A stretch of DNA of 64,000 nucleotides from NCBI GenBank assembly GCA_018857735.1, contig JABMCL010000899.1, positions 72,001 to 136,000 of the forward strand. The letters run 5' to 3'. The translations under genes and the position numbers were made by a program. Below the pieces are notes generated by a model. The model ran no database searches, was not told the DNA's origin, and saw only the letters and a list, made by a program, of their open reading frames with translations. This DNA is from Alviniconcha marisindica (Eukaryota; Mollusca; Gastropoda; Provannidae). Shown one piece after another: positions 1-10,396 of the stretch. Position 1 is the first letter of the stretch; each line of letters begins with the position of its first letter.

Positions 1-45
1 TGCAGAAACATTCTGGCTGTGACAGCGTTGCGTTTGGTATAGTTA

Positions 46-56
<11 letters not shown>
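1..56 (+). mobile_element. SINE body fragment at the window edge
   Basis: TGCAGAAACATTCTGGCTGT and the following bases match the 'CATTCTGGTGGTGACAGTGT' part of the SINE body seen complete at 612-960. Confidence 0.5.

Positions 57-115
<59 letters not shown>
49..115. repeat. (CT)n microsatellite
   Basis: Uninterrupted CT dinucleotides. Confidence 0.99.
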
Positions 116-117
<2 letters not shown>

Positions 118-126
118 ACCCCCCAA

Positions 127-455
127 CCCCTCCATTTCCCTCGCTGCCCATCTGAATGCAAAATCATTCTGTTTGTGGCAGTGTTGCGTTTCATGGAAAA
201 GTTAGCCCCCTCCCCCTCGTCTCTCCCCATTTCCCTCGCTGCCCATCTGAATGCAAAATCATTCTGCTTGTGGCAGTGTCGCGTTTCATGGAAAAGTTAG
301 CCCCCTCCCCCTCGTCTCTCCCCATTTCCCTCGCTGCCCATCTGAATGCAAAATCATTCTGCTTGTGGCAGTGTCGCGTTTCACGGAAAAGTTACCCCCC
401 TCCCACTTGTCTCTCCCCATTTCCCTCTCTGCCCATCTGAATGCAGAAATTATTC
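127..455. repeat. 95-bp tandem repeat derived from SINE body, about 3.4 copies
   Basis: CATTTCCCTCGCTGCCCATC recurs at about 133, 228, 323 and 418 with few changes. The unit (TGCCCATCTGAATGCA, CATTCTG, GTGGCAGTGT) corresponds to the central body of the dispersed SINE. Confidence 0.9.
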
Positions 456-491
456 AGGTGATGACATTGGGTACCACCGGGTACCGCCCAC

Positions 492-611
492 ACAATGAAT
501 GAAACATTAAAATGTCTCTCATCGCTGCCAATCCTAATGCAAAAATTATTCTGGACAGTGGTGACTGTGTAGCGTTAGGTATTATTATTACAGACTCCCT
601 CCCACGTTCTA
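492..611 (+). mobile_element. SINE body fragment
   Basis: Contains GAAACATTAAAATGTCTCTC, CGCTGCC, TAATGCA and CATTC-like segments in the same order as the complete copy just downstream; the tRNA-like head is missing. Confidence 0.55.
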
Positions 612-955
612 CCTCTTCAGTGAGCCGGTTTGGCCTAGCGGTAAGGCGGTAGGCTGGTAAGCGGAAGGACCTCAGTTTGACACCGCTTCGGCTCTCCTTT
701 CTCTTCAAAGGTTGTGGTTTGTGGACACTGTCTTGTGACTTTGTCCCTCACAATTCATGAAACATTAAAATGGCTCTCATCGCTGCCCATCTTAATGCAG
801 GTCATTCTGGTGGTGGCAGTGCAGCGATAGGCATATACTCTCCCTCTTCCCCCACCTCCATACCCCATTCTCCCCCCCCCCCCCCCCCCCCCATTCTCCC
901 CGTCCCTAATAAGCCTTATGGTTTCTGTGGACGTTAAGCACCATGAGTTTACTTT
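612..955 (+). mobile_element. tRNA-headed SINE, near-complete copy
   Basis: The head (612-696) can pair GAGCCGG with CCG..CGGCTC at its ends and has an A-box-like TGGCCTAGCGG and a B-box-like segment. Next come TTGTGGTTTGTGGACACTGT, the GAAACATTAAAATGG body, a poly-C run (872-892) and the tail GTCCCTAATAAGCC..GGACGTTAAGCACC. Several similar copies make a functional tRNA unlikely. Confidence 0.75.
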
Positions 956-1125
956 ACTTACTTTGCTCTACCTCGATCCCCGGAGACGACCTGGGCGGAT
1001 TTACTGAAACGAGTGTGATGAAGGAACGGCCGGGATTTTAACATCTGAAACGCAACGAGGCCCAGAACGCTCGTGCAGAATCAACACACTAGGGAAATGA
1101 GTGAACAACTGCTGGTGAGGTTGAC

Positions 1126-1415
1126 AAAATAGAACAGATCTTGAGAAATGTATTCACGTATACGACGACGCACAAAGAACAATTAAAAACACACGCGCTT
1201 TCGACACACGGTCTTCGTCTGGTGTAAGAAGAGAGAGAGAAAATAATAAAAGAAGAAGGAAATAAAGAAAAAGACAGACAAGATGTTGACGTAAAACATC
1301 TTGTCTATCTTCTTCTACACCAGACGAAGACCATGTGTCGAAAGCGCTTGTGTTTTTAATTGTTCTTTATGTGTCGTCGTATACGTGAGTACATTTCTCT
1401 AGAGCTGTTCTATTT
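1126..1415. mobile_element. Fold-back (palindromic) element, about 290 bp
   Basis: Arms about 1126-1229 and 1311-1415 are reverse complements with scattered differences (GCGCTTTCGACACACGGTCT against AGACCATGTGTCGAAAGCGC). The centre folds again (ACAAGATGTT / AACATCTTGT). No ORF; a MITE-like element is inferred. Confidence 0.75.
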
Positions 1416-1479
1416 CGGCGTTAAACAGTTGAAGTGTAAACGAAAACAACACAGCTCAACCAACAGCAGATAAGTGTCT

Positions 1480-1632
1480 TTTATCTACGGAATCAACAAA
1501 CAAGGGAGTTAAAAAGCGCTCGAAATACGTAACACAAGTGCAACAACAAAGACCTGAGTCGCCTACGGTAACTCTGCCTGGCATGCGTGTAAATACAAAG
1601 CACATAAACTCCACCAGAGGTACATCCTCTTA
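1480..1632 (+). repeat. Dispersed repeat, copy 1
   Basis: Shares GAATCAACA, CAAGGGA, TCGCCTACGGTAACTCT, TGGCATGCGTGTAAATACAA and AACTCCACCAGAGGTACAT with 13730-13873 in the same order. Confidence 0.7.
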
Positions 1633-1969
1633 GTTCTACATCTCATTTTTCCGCATCGTTTTTCGCCGTTTGACTGTTGTTTAAGTGTTGTTTTGTAGCT
1701 TGATAAAGGGAATTACCCCGAAAATTCGCATGTTGTATTTTGTCCTAATAAATAGCGCTCTTTTGAACCTTTTCTGTGTTTGGGTCTAACGCGGTCAACC
1801 GAGTGCGGGTGTGGTGGACAACAACAACGTATTGACAGAACATAGGTCTGGAATGCTAAGCCGCGCCGTGTCTGCAGCTCTATCCAGAGAAAAGATAAGA
1901 CATTGGCTCACTGGCTGTACTGTACTGGGCAGTTGCCACAATGACAGCCTCTTTCCGGTCCCTGTAATA

Positions 1970-2080
1970 GTTTATGTTCCGGCCACCTTGACAAACATTT
2001 TATGTTCCGGCCACCTTGACAAACGTTTTATGTTCCGACCACCTTGACAAACGTTTTATGTTCCGACCACCTTGACAGAG
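1970..2080. repeat. 28-bp tandem repeat TATGTTCCGGCCACCTTGAC
   Basis: About four copies here; three more copies with TTGAAA variants at about 2340-2412 lead directly into the 60-bp satellite. Confidence 0.85.
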
Positions 2081-2171
2081 AGTCTTTTTAGTCCCTATAA
2101 CAGTTTCTGCTCCGGCCAACCGTGACTTCTAGTCTGCTCCCTAGGCCTATAATACTTTATGTTTCGGCTTC

Positions 2172-2345
2172 CTTCAGGTGATGCTTAATGTCCTCGGATG
2201 TCGGTTGACATATTAGGGACAAGCTGAGACCAATGCGTGAGCATAGTTCAATATTGCTTTGCATCCACGAAAACCATAAGGCTCGTTAGGACGGACAGCC
2301 CTGGACGGCCACCTCGACTCTCACACAGCTCCTGAACTATGCTGT
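2172..2345 (+). mobile_element. Dispersed module 'TTAATGTCCTC..ACGTCCACGG..CACAGCTCCTGA'
   Basis: GATGCTTAATGTCCTCGGAT, GTTGACATATTAGGGACAAG, CTGAGACCAATGC, CCATAAGGCTCGTTAGGACG, CGGCCACCTCGACTCTCACA and CAGCTCCTGAACTATG occur in this order here and in at least five other places. No ORF; a non-autonomous element is inferred. Confidence 0.65.
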
Positions 2346-2410
2346 GTTCCGGCCACCTTGAAAGACATTTTATGTTCCGGCCACCTTGAAAAACATTTTA
2401 TGTTCCGGCC

Positions 2411-3286
2411 AGACCTGTAACCTCAGATTTCAACACCTCCCCTTTGTAGTCTTTCAGTCGATCCCAGTTCAGACCTACAGCCTCATGTTTTTAACATCGC
2501 CCCTCTGAAGTCCTTCAGTCGATCCCAGTTCAGACCTGTAACCTCAGATTTCAACACCTCCCCATCTGTAGTCTTTCATTCGATCCCAGTTCAGACCTGT
2601 AACCTCAGATTTCAACACCTCTCGTCTGTAGTCCTTCAGTCGATCCCAGTTCAGACCTGTAACCTCAGATTTCAACACCTCTCGTCTGTAGTCCTTCGGT
2701 CGATCCAAGTTCAGACCTGTAACCTCAGATTTCAACACCTCTCATTTGTAGTCCTTCGGTCGATCCAAGTTCAGACCTGTAACCTCAGATTTCAACACCT
2801 CTCGTCTGTAGTCCTTCGGTCGATCCCAGTTCAGACCTGTAACCTCAGATTTCAACACCTCTCGTCTGTAGTCCTTCGGTCGATCCCAGTTCAGACCTGT
2901 AACCTCAGATTTCAACATCTCTCGTCTGTAGTCCTTCGGTCGATCCCAGTTCAGACCTGTAACCTCAGATTTCAACACCTCTCGTCTGTAGTCCTTCGGT
3001 CGATCCAAGTTCAGACCTACAGCCGCAGATTTCAACACCTCTCATCTGTAGTCCTTCGGTCGATCCAAGTTCAGACCTGTAACCTCAGATTTCAACACCT
3101 CTCATCTGTAGTCCTTCGGTCGATCCAAGTTCAGACCTACAGCCGCAGATTTCAACACCTCTCATCTGTAGTCCTTCGGTCGATCCAAGTTCAGACCTGT
3201 AACCTCAGATTTCAACACCTCTCATCTGTAGTCCTTCGGTCGATCCAAGTTCAGACCTACAGCCGCAGATTTCAACATCGCCCCTC
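2411..3286. repeat. 60-bp satellite, about 14.5 copies
   Basis: TTCAGACCTGTAACCTCAGA, TTTCAACACCTCTCGTCTGT and AGTCCTTCGGTCGATCC recur with exact 60-bp spacing. Because 60 is a multiple of three, the minus strand stays open with a 20-residue repeat containing GLNWDRPKDYRRE; this is a consequence of the period, not evidence of a protein. Confidence 0.97.
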
Positions 3287-3454
3287 AGTCCTCAGGCTGC
3301 CCATCAGTCCATCCCGCGGCCTCAGACGTCAGAAGAATCTGTGACGATTCGAAACGTCACAGTGATCGTCATCCCCACTCTACGGATGTAGTTCCCCATC
3401 CCGACAAGGTCTCACATTTTTCTTCCTTCAAATGTGATCCGGCAGTCACTTCGT

Positions 3455-3482
<28 letters not shown>
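3455..3482. repeat. Poly-C run
   Basis: 28 C residues. Confidence 0.95.
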
Positions 3483-3485
<3 letters not shown>

Positions 3486-3985
3486 ATTTTTTTAATTTAT
3501 TTTTTTAGTATGCAGCAGCGGTCCACATTTTCGCCATCTTATTGATGGTGTCACATTACTCAGTTATAACTTCACGTTCAGCTTCTCGACTCAACAGGAT
3601 CGGCGACATAATAATCCAACAGCACGACAGTTAGCGGGGAAAAGCAACCACAGCAGTTGCTGTGAGACTACCAGTCAATGGTGGTTGTCGTAAAGAATCC
3701 TCATGCTGACACACGTGTAGTATGCTAGACCTGATACAGTGATGTATTGTACAACATACTATCGTGAGCAATGCATTGAAGTAATACTCGAGCATCGTTC
3801 ATGATTCTCAAGAACCCTGACCCTGATCATGAAATGATAGACTGAAGAACTTAACATGTTTTTACGTCTTATCCGGCGCAGGAACGGGGACCGTCGAGGT
3901 CCAAAAACAGCTTGACGGTGAGGCTGTTCTTTGGGCCTATAAAGTGAAGCCTACAAAATATCAAATCTGTAGCCATACCCCCTTC
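3483..3985. other. Unique sequence without recognised features
   Basis: No coding potential or repeat family recognised; ordinary composition between the satellite block and a SINE-tail fragment at 4002-4045. Confidence 0.5.
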
Positions 3986-4121
3986 CCCCCTTCTCCCCGT
4001 CCCTAATAAGCCTTGCGGTTTCTGTGGACGTTAAGCACCATGTTTACTTACTATCAAATCTGTAGCTAGTCTGCATGTATAAAGATTAAATATTTGAATC
4101 ATACTCTGACGCCACAGAAAT

Positions 4122-4180
4122 CCCCCCCCCCCCCCCCCTCCCCCCCCCCCCCCCCCCTCGCGCCCCCCCCCCCCCCCCCC
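4122..4180. repeat. Poly-C tract with interruptions
   Basis: 59 bases, nearly all C. Confidence 0.95.
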
Positions 4181-4275
4181 ACACCACACATCCCCTACCC
4201 TCTCCCTCCAGGCGTTCAGCTTCAAACTTTACTGACTGGTAAACAAAACAACAACAACAACAACAACAAAACAAA

Positions 4276-4645
4276 AATGACTGCTAACTTTCTAAAACAA
4301 GATCCAAGCACATAAAAAGTTCAAAAGAACGCTGTTTATTATGACAAAACACAACACGCGAATTTTCGGGGTAATCCCCTTTATCAAGCTACGCAGTTGT
4401 TCACAGTGTAACTGTTGTTGACGTGTCGTTTTGTAGCTTAAACCAACAGTTAAACGGCAGTGAACAGTTTGTCGTTTTGTAACTTAAGAAAGGGGATTAC
4501 CAACAGTTAAACGGCGGTGAACAGTTGCGTAGCTTGATAAAGGGAATTAATTACCCCTGAAATTCGCATCAGTGTTGTGTTTTGCCCTAATAAACAGCGT
4601 TCTTTTGAACCTTTCATGTGTTTGGATCTTTAAACTGGGAAGCTA
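4276..4645. mobile_element. Palindromic element, GATCCAAACAC family
   Basis: Left arm has CAAGATCCAAGCAC, CAAAAGAACGCTGTTTATTA, GCGAATTTTCGGGGTAATCC; the right arm repeats these inverted (GAATTAATTACCCCTGAAAT, AATAAACAGCGTTCTTTTGA, GTGTTTGGATCTT). Single arms also occur at about 1690-1790 and 9190-9312. Confidence 0.65.
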
Positions 4646-5331
4646 CTTTAACTTCCTTTTATTGGTAACTGATCCAGAGTGCCAGACAAACCATGACAGA
4701 CGCCAAGTCATTCTGGCCCTATACACAATCAGTTTCACGCACAGCTCACAAGTCGGACGTATCCTTGTAAAGCGTGTTTGATTTCTCCGTGGCACCTGTT
4801 CTGGATATAGCTCCACTGACCTCAGTGCTGTTTGCTTCGCTGCTCTGTTTGTTGGTAACTCAAAAACACAACGGCCGGTCGAGTCGGGTCGAGTCGAGTC
4901 AGAGTGGTATGACGTCAGGGAAACACGCGACCTAACGCACCATTACCATACCACCGCCACTGCCATAGACCTACGTTGGCCTTGAGTATATAATGTACGC
5001 TGTGTCAGTAGCGTAGCCTTCTTTTTTTTCGGGCGGTTTCCGCAGTTGAGCCTTCACTCTGTCGGCCCCTTCCCACTCTGTCCCCGTCCTTAATAGGCCA
5101 TCTCGCCTCCGTGGACGTAAAGCACCAAGAAAGAAGAAAGTAGCGTAGCCTTGACCGCTGCATGGGCTTTGTCGACTAGTACGGTATGGGCCGAACTGAT
5201 TTTTTTGTCAGCAAAACTCGTCGACGCGAGTCTAGTAGGCTTTAGTCCTGGTGGTACATACACAAAGACCGCCCAGGACGGCCACCTCGACTTTCACACA
5301 GCTCCTGGGCTCTGGGTCACAGTTACTTCTT

Positions 5332-5512
5332 CAGGTGATGCTTAATGTCCTCGGATGTCGGTTGACATATTAGGGGCAAGCTGAGACCAATGCGTGAGCA
5401 TGGTTCAGTATAGCTTTACGTCCACGGAAAGAAACCACAAGGCTCGTTAGGACGGACAGCCCAGGACGGCCACCTCGACTCTCGCACAGCTCCTGAGCTC
5501 AGGGTCACAGTT
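5332..5512 (+). mobile_element. Dispersed ACGTCCACGG module, full copy
   Basis: Same ordered blocks as at 2172-2345; a partial copy (CCGCCCAGGACGGCCACCTC onward) sits just before it at about 5269-5310. Confidence 0.65.
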
Positions 5513-5719
5513 ACAAACTGATAGCCTACTAGTACTACCCACACTCCGACCAGCACTGGTTTACATCCTTCCTCCAACATGCCGGAAAGCGAGGCTTTGA
5601 GTGCCTAGTAGTACGGCTACGGCTTACCGAACTCCGTCTGTACATTTTTTCCCTTTAATTTTCTTAGGTGCTTTAAGGCCGGCCAGAAAGCCACAAAAGA
5701 ACGATTATTCGGGGACCGG

Positions 5720-5952
5720 TGGGGGGGGGGGGGGGGGGGGAGGAACAGACACAAAATCAGAAACCGTGTTATATGCAGGGAAATCACACTGACAGAACAT
5801 TTGCAACATTGAAACAGAGATTGTACAGCTAAAGTGCACTCCGTCTGTACATTTATGTTTATGTGCTTTGCCCGGAGGGGAAAGCCACAAAAGAACGATT
5901 ATTCGGGGACCGAAGGGGGGGGGGGGGGGGGGGGGGGTGGAGGGAGGGGGGG
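5720..5952. repeat. Duplicated segment with two poly-G tracts
   Basis: AAGCCACAAAAGAACGATTA, TTCGGGGACCG, a poly-G run, CAGACACAAAATCAGA and GACAGA occur twice (about 5691-5800 and 5880-6008). The segment was duplicated together with its G tract. Confidence 0.8.
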
Positions 5953-6603
5953 GGGCTGCAGACACAAAATCAGATACCGTGTCAATGCAGGAGAATCTCA
6001 CTGACAGCAAACTTGCAACACTGAAGCAGAGATTGTACAACCTATTGTATAAGCTAGCCTATGATTATTATACTGACGTCCCTTTAATTTCGTTGAAGAA
6101 GCCACCGGCTGACTTGACTGTGAATTCCTCTTTCCGCAAGAACGCCTTTGCGGAATTTCAACATGATGACACCAGAACAGTCTGAAATTATGGGGCTGAC
6201 ATGTGAAACGGATGTCACAGAGACTGTTCAACCCGTGCACAAGTAGGACAAAAGAAGGAATGTTAAAAGGGAAGGAGATATGAACCGGAGCCCTATGGCC
6301 CGTAACTCTGTCGCTTGTGAAGGAAGGGGCGGTAACTGTCAGTTTGTGCTCGAGGGACACGCTTGACGTGATGCAGCTTTCTGTGTAGTGAGATGATTTA
6401 TCTCGTCTTAATTGCTAATAGCTACATGTCAGACAACATTCCAGTCAGTGCTTTTTGGTGTGTGTCCGCTGTGCATTATGATTATGAATAAAATAGAAGA
6501 AGAAAATGTTTGCCTCAAGTAATATATAGTATGTACGAGTGTGTGACACTGACTGATCGGTGTGCAGCGGGGTGTGTGTGCGTGTGTGATATGTACGTGT
6601 GTC

Positions 6604-6604
<1 letters not shown>

Positions 6605-6648
<44 letters not shown>

Positions 6649-6664
6649 TGTGTGTGTGTGTGTG

Positions 6665-6722
<58 letters not shown>

Positions 6723-6738
6723 TGTGTGTGTCGTATGT

Positions 6739-6798
<60 letters not shown>

Positions 6799-6877
6799 GT
6801 GTGTGCACGTCTGTGCTGGTGTGTGTGTGTTGTGTGTGTGTGTGTGTGTGTGTGTACTAGTGGGGGGGGGGGGGGGG
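6605..6877. repeat. (GT)n block ending in poly-G
   Basis: About 250 bases of GT with occasional interruptions, then 17 G. Confidence 0.97.
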
Positions 6878-7224
6878 CGCCCGCTGCGTGTGCCGGTGTG
6901 TATGTGCGCTTGTGGGTGGAGCACTTCTGTGTGAGTGTGTGCGTGTGACATATCAAGTTAAGCGTTCACGAGGCGGCGGCATTGTTGAAACCCCAAACAT
7001 AGTATTCCTGCACGACGCTATGCTAATCAGCAACTCGGTTAATTAGGATTAACTCAAATTCCACTCGGTCATCACCGCGGAGAAATCTCCCCGCAACTGA
7101 CTAACATAATTATGATCAGTCCTCGATTATTATTAGGATTAGGATTATTATTAGGATTAGGGCTAGCATTCCGCTTGGTCAACCGGTGCCACCTCGAATA
7201 CAGCTTAGGTAGGAAGGTAGGTAG

Positions 7225-7390
7225 GTAGTGTTGCTTAATGTCCTCAGATGTCAGTTGACATATTAGGGACAAGCTGAGACCAATGCCGAACATGGTTCAA
7301 TATAGCTTTACGTCCACGGAAGCCAGAAGGCTCGTTGGGACGGACAGCCCAGGACGGCCACCTCGACTCTCACACAGCTCCTGAACTATG
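7225..7390 (+). mobile_element. Dispersed ACGTCCACGG module, full copy
   Basis: TGTTGCTTAATGTCCTCAGA to CACAGCTCCTGAACTATG, with all blocks in order. Confidence 0.65.
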
Positions 7391-7707
7391 AGTACAGCTT
7401 ACGTGGGCTATGGACTATGTAGGCCAGACTTGACGAGGGTTCCAGGTGTTCCGGAAACTGAACATAAAAGCCTACGAGTCTGAATTGTGAACGTCATGTT
7501 CTATGTAACTACTTTCCACGTTTTATTAATTTGAGAGTACCTTTACACTGCTACAGCTCAACGCACGATATAAAACTGGGCCACTTTCCAGCGAGATGGA
7601 GACCAGGTTTTTTTCCACTGATGATCTGGTAGTGAAGGGTATATAATATACTGTGTTGCGCATTAAAAGGAAATGGGACAGCGTTGCGCATATGTCTCTT
7701 TGATACA

Positions 7708-7727
7708 GTGTGTGTGTGTGTGTGTGT

Positions 7728-7795
<68 letters not shown>
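7708..7795. repeat. (GT)n microsatellite
   Basis: Almost pure GT. Confidence 0.98.
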
Positions 7796-7798
<3 letters not shown>

Positions 7799-7814
7799 AT
7801 TCTCTCGAGAACTT

Positions 7815-8047
7815 CGGGAGGGAGATTGTATACCTATCGCTACACTGTCACCATCAGAATGATTCCTGCATTAAGATGGGCAGCGATGAGAGCCATTTTA
7901 ATGTTTCAGTAGGAAATGATGGACAAAGTCACAAGACAATGTCCACAAACCACAACCTTTCTGAAGAGAAATGAGAGCCGAAGCGGTGTCGAACCGAGTC
8001 CTTCCGCTTACCAGCCTAACGCCTTACCGCTAGGCCAAACCGGCTCA
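7815..8047 (-). mobile_element. tRNA-headed SINE copy
   Basis: The reverse complement runs GAGCCGGTTTGGCCTAGCGG, the tRNA-like head, TTGTGGTTTGTGGACATTGT and the body to the CGATAGGTATACAATCTCCC end. Confidence 0.75.
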
Positions 8048-8401
8048 CGAATAGGAAGCGCTCGACGATCTTCCTCAAGCTAAAAGGACGAGAGAGGGCC
8101 ATCGTCAGTTAGACGAACATCGGAACTGTTTCAAAGGTAACTTTATGGAAAACTCTGAGAGACGATGCGGAGCGCGTATGGGCTTTTCCGAGCCCATAGA
8201 TACTGCCTTGAACAGAACTGCTAAACAAAGAATTGACGGAGCAGAGAATGCGCTGAGCACGATGAGTGCCCCGCGGGCTCACCTTCACTTTGTGTAGACG
8301 TCACGAGTGATTTTTTATGTCTTGTGACGTAAATCAACTGACGTGACCGTGACCATATTGCTTTACGTCCACAGAAGCGAGGTTGCTTATTAGGAAAGAG
8401 A

Positions 8402-8402
<1 letters not shown>

Positions 8403-8432
<30 letters not shown>
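8403..8432. repeat. Poly-G run
   Basis: 30 G residues. Confidence 0.97.
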
Positions 8433-8433
<1 letters not shown>

Positions 8434-8436
8434 GAG

Positions 8437-8770
8437 AGGGCGAGAAGTGAAGGCTCGACCGCGGATACCGCCCGAAAAAGACCGGAGAGACCGTGGACCG
8501 CCGCCAGCACAATGGAAGTGTTAAGGCGGTGTCCCCTCGCCATTGCGCAGCGACTAGTGCACCGCGCAATTGCTGTTTCAACTGCCGTGCTGACAGAGTC
8601 ACAAGGACAATGTCCGTTGCACCGCTGTAGAGGAACAACCCGAAGCGAAAGAAGTCCAACTTTCGCAGCCCAGCCCCACCTCCCTGCACATGATCTCTTC
8701 TGGGCTAACTTGACGGTCCAGCTCCACCTCCCTCCTCTTGATCTCTGGAACCCTGTACATGTAAAATAAA
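8437..8770 (+). repeat. Dispersed 330-bp module, copy 1
   Basis: GAAAAAGACCGGAGAGACCG, TGGACCGCCGCCAGCACAAT, GGAAGTGTTAAGGCGGTGTC and AGAAGTCCAACTTTCGCAGC all recur at 60868-61210. Frames in it are open but differ between the copies, so I treat it as a mobile-element piece, not a gene. Confidence 0.7.
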
Positions 8771-8804
8771 TCAACTGAGTTTGCCCCGGCCCTTTTTAAG
8801 TTGA

Positions 8805-9112
8805 GCCGGTTTGCCCTAGCGGGCCCGTCCCTAATAAACCTACGGTTTCTGTGGACGTAAAGCAACACTTCAGCAACCTTAGCGGTAAGACTTAGGCTTA
8901 CCGCTAGGCCAAACCGGCTCACCTTAAAAAGGGTCGGGGTAAGTAAACGTCCACGTAAACCACAAGGCTTATTAAGCACGGGAAGAAGGGGGGCGTGGGG
9001 GGGATGGGGGGGGGGGGGAGAGGGGGGTATGGAGGTGGGGGATAGAAGGAAATATCTATCGTTACACTGTCACCACCAGAATGGCTCCTGCATTAAGATG
9101 GGCAGCAGGCAC
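8805..9112. mobile_element. Rearranged SINE fragments
   Basis: Head fragments GAGCCGGTTTGCCCTAGCG (plus) and CCGCTAGGCCAAACCGGCTC (minus) flank tail-like GTCCCTAATAAACC..GTGGACGTAAAGCAAC. A minus-strand tail and body then follow to 9112, separated by a poly-G run. Confidence 0.6.
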
Positions 9113-9307
9113 AAAGCTCATGTACCACCGGACATAGCTCACCCCAGAAAAGATAAGTGGATTAGCTCTCCATCTCATTTTTCATCGTTTTTCAAGGTTA
9201 AATTGTTGCTTAGGTGTCTTTTTGTAGCTTGATAAAGGGGATTACCCCCGAAAATTCCCATGTTGTGTTTTGTCCTGATAAATAGCGTTATTTTGAACCG
9301 TTCATAT

Positions 9308-9610
9308 GTTTCGTAAGCAGAAGGATATCGGTTCGATTCCGCTTCGGCTCTCCTTTTTCTTAAAAAAAAGGTTGTGGTTAGTGGGCGCTGTCTTGTGACT
9401 GTCCCTCACAGTAAATGGAACATTACAATGGCTCTCATCGCTGCCCATCTTAACGCAGGAGTCATTCTGGTGGTGACAGTGTAGCGATAGGTATATAATC
9501 TCCCTCTTCCACCCCCCCCCCCCACCTTCCAACCCCCCCCCCCCCCTCACCCCACCCCGTCCCTAATAAGCTTTATGGGTTTTGTGGACGTTAAGCACCA
9601 TGTTTACTTA
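9308..9610 (+). mobile_element. SINE copy, head truncated
   Basis: Begins inside the tRNA-like head (GTAAGCAGAAGG, CGGTTCGATTCCGCTTCGGC), keeps the whole body and C-rich stretch, and ends in the GGACGTTAAGCACC tail. Confidence 0.75.
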
Positions 9611-9616
9611 CCCTTT

Positions 9617-9726
9617 TTTAAGATGAGCTGGTTTGGCCTAGCGATAAATTGTTAGACTAATAAACAGAAGGGCTTCGGTTTGATTCTGCTTCGGCTCTCG
9701 TCTTTCTTCAAAAGTTGTGGTTTATG
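9617..9726 (+). mobile_element. SINE head fragment
   Basis: GAGCTGGTTTGGCCTAGCG through GGTTTGATTCTGCTTCGGCT then TTGTGGTTTATG. It lies directly behind the previous copy, suggesting head-to-tail insertion. Confidence 0.65.
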
Positions 9727-10121
9727 TTTTTTTTAAGACAAATGCGAATCTAAATTTTTAGTAGAGAGAGACGGAGAGAAGAAGGGGAGAGGGAGGGAAA
9801 GAGAAAGGGGGGGGGGGAGAGAGAGAGAGAGAGAGACAAAGAGACAGACAGACAGAGAGCAGTTTTTCACTTATTGTCTCTATCAATCCTCTTTGTTAAA
9901 GCCCAGCATTTGCCAAAACACAACCGTGAGTGCTGCCATTTTGTGCCCAGCAATCTACATCACTGACGTCGTAAACAGGACTGGCGTGTGCGGCAAGAGC
10001 ATTAAATACGTCATCAGGCTTTTTTTTTTCCTTTTTTTTTTTTTCCTTCTTCTTTTTTCTTCTGCTCTTCACTGGTAAAGTGCGAACCAACATGGCTACG
10101 CCCTGAGGAGCTCAAATTCAA

Positions 10122-10125
<4 letters not shown>

Positions 10126-10189
<64 letters not shown>

Positions 10190-10207
10190 GCACACACACG
10201 CACGCCT

Positions 10208-10239
<32 letters not shown>

Positions 10240-10303
10240 GCACGCACGCACGCGCACGCCTACACACACACACACACACACACACACGCACGCACGCGCA
10301 CGC

Positions 10304-10396
<93 letters not shown>
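10126..10396. repeat. (CA)n with (CGCA) blocks
   Basis: Long CA array with repeated CGCACGCACGCGCACGCC interruptions, ending in (CG)n. Confidence 0.97.

Noticed and set aside
612..696. tRNA gene
   Set aside because: The ends can pair as an acceptor stem, but the anticodon arm is poor, the copies diverge from one another and each is attached to the same downstream body: a SINE head.
2544..3038. Minus-strand peptide with 20-residue repeats GLNWDRPKDYRRE
   Set aside because: The period of exactly 60 bases keeps the frame open by itself, and no start or splice context is seen.
6429..6956. Long open frames of Cys/Val or His/Thr
   Set aside because: They are direct translations of the (GT)n or (CA)n tract; the same applies to frames at 10.9-11.3, 24.9-25.7, 27.7-28.1 and 28.6-29.0 kb.
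7125..7166. Telomere-like TTAGG repeats
   Set aside because: Only a few irregular TTAGGATTAGG units mixed with ATT; too short and degenerate for a telomeric remnant.
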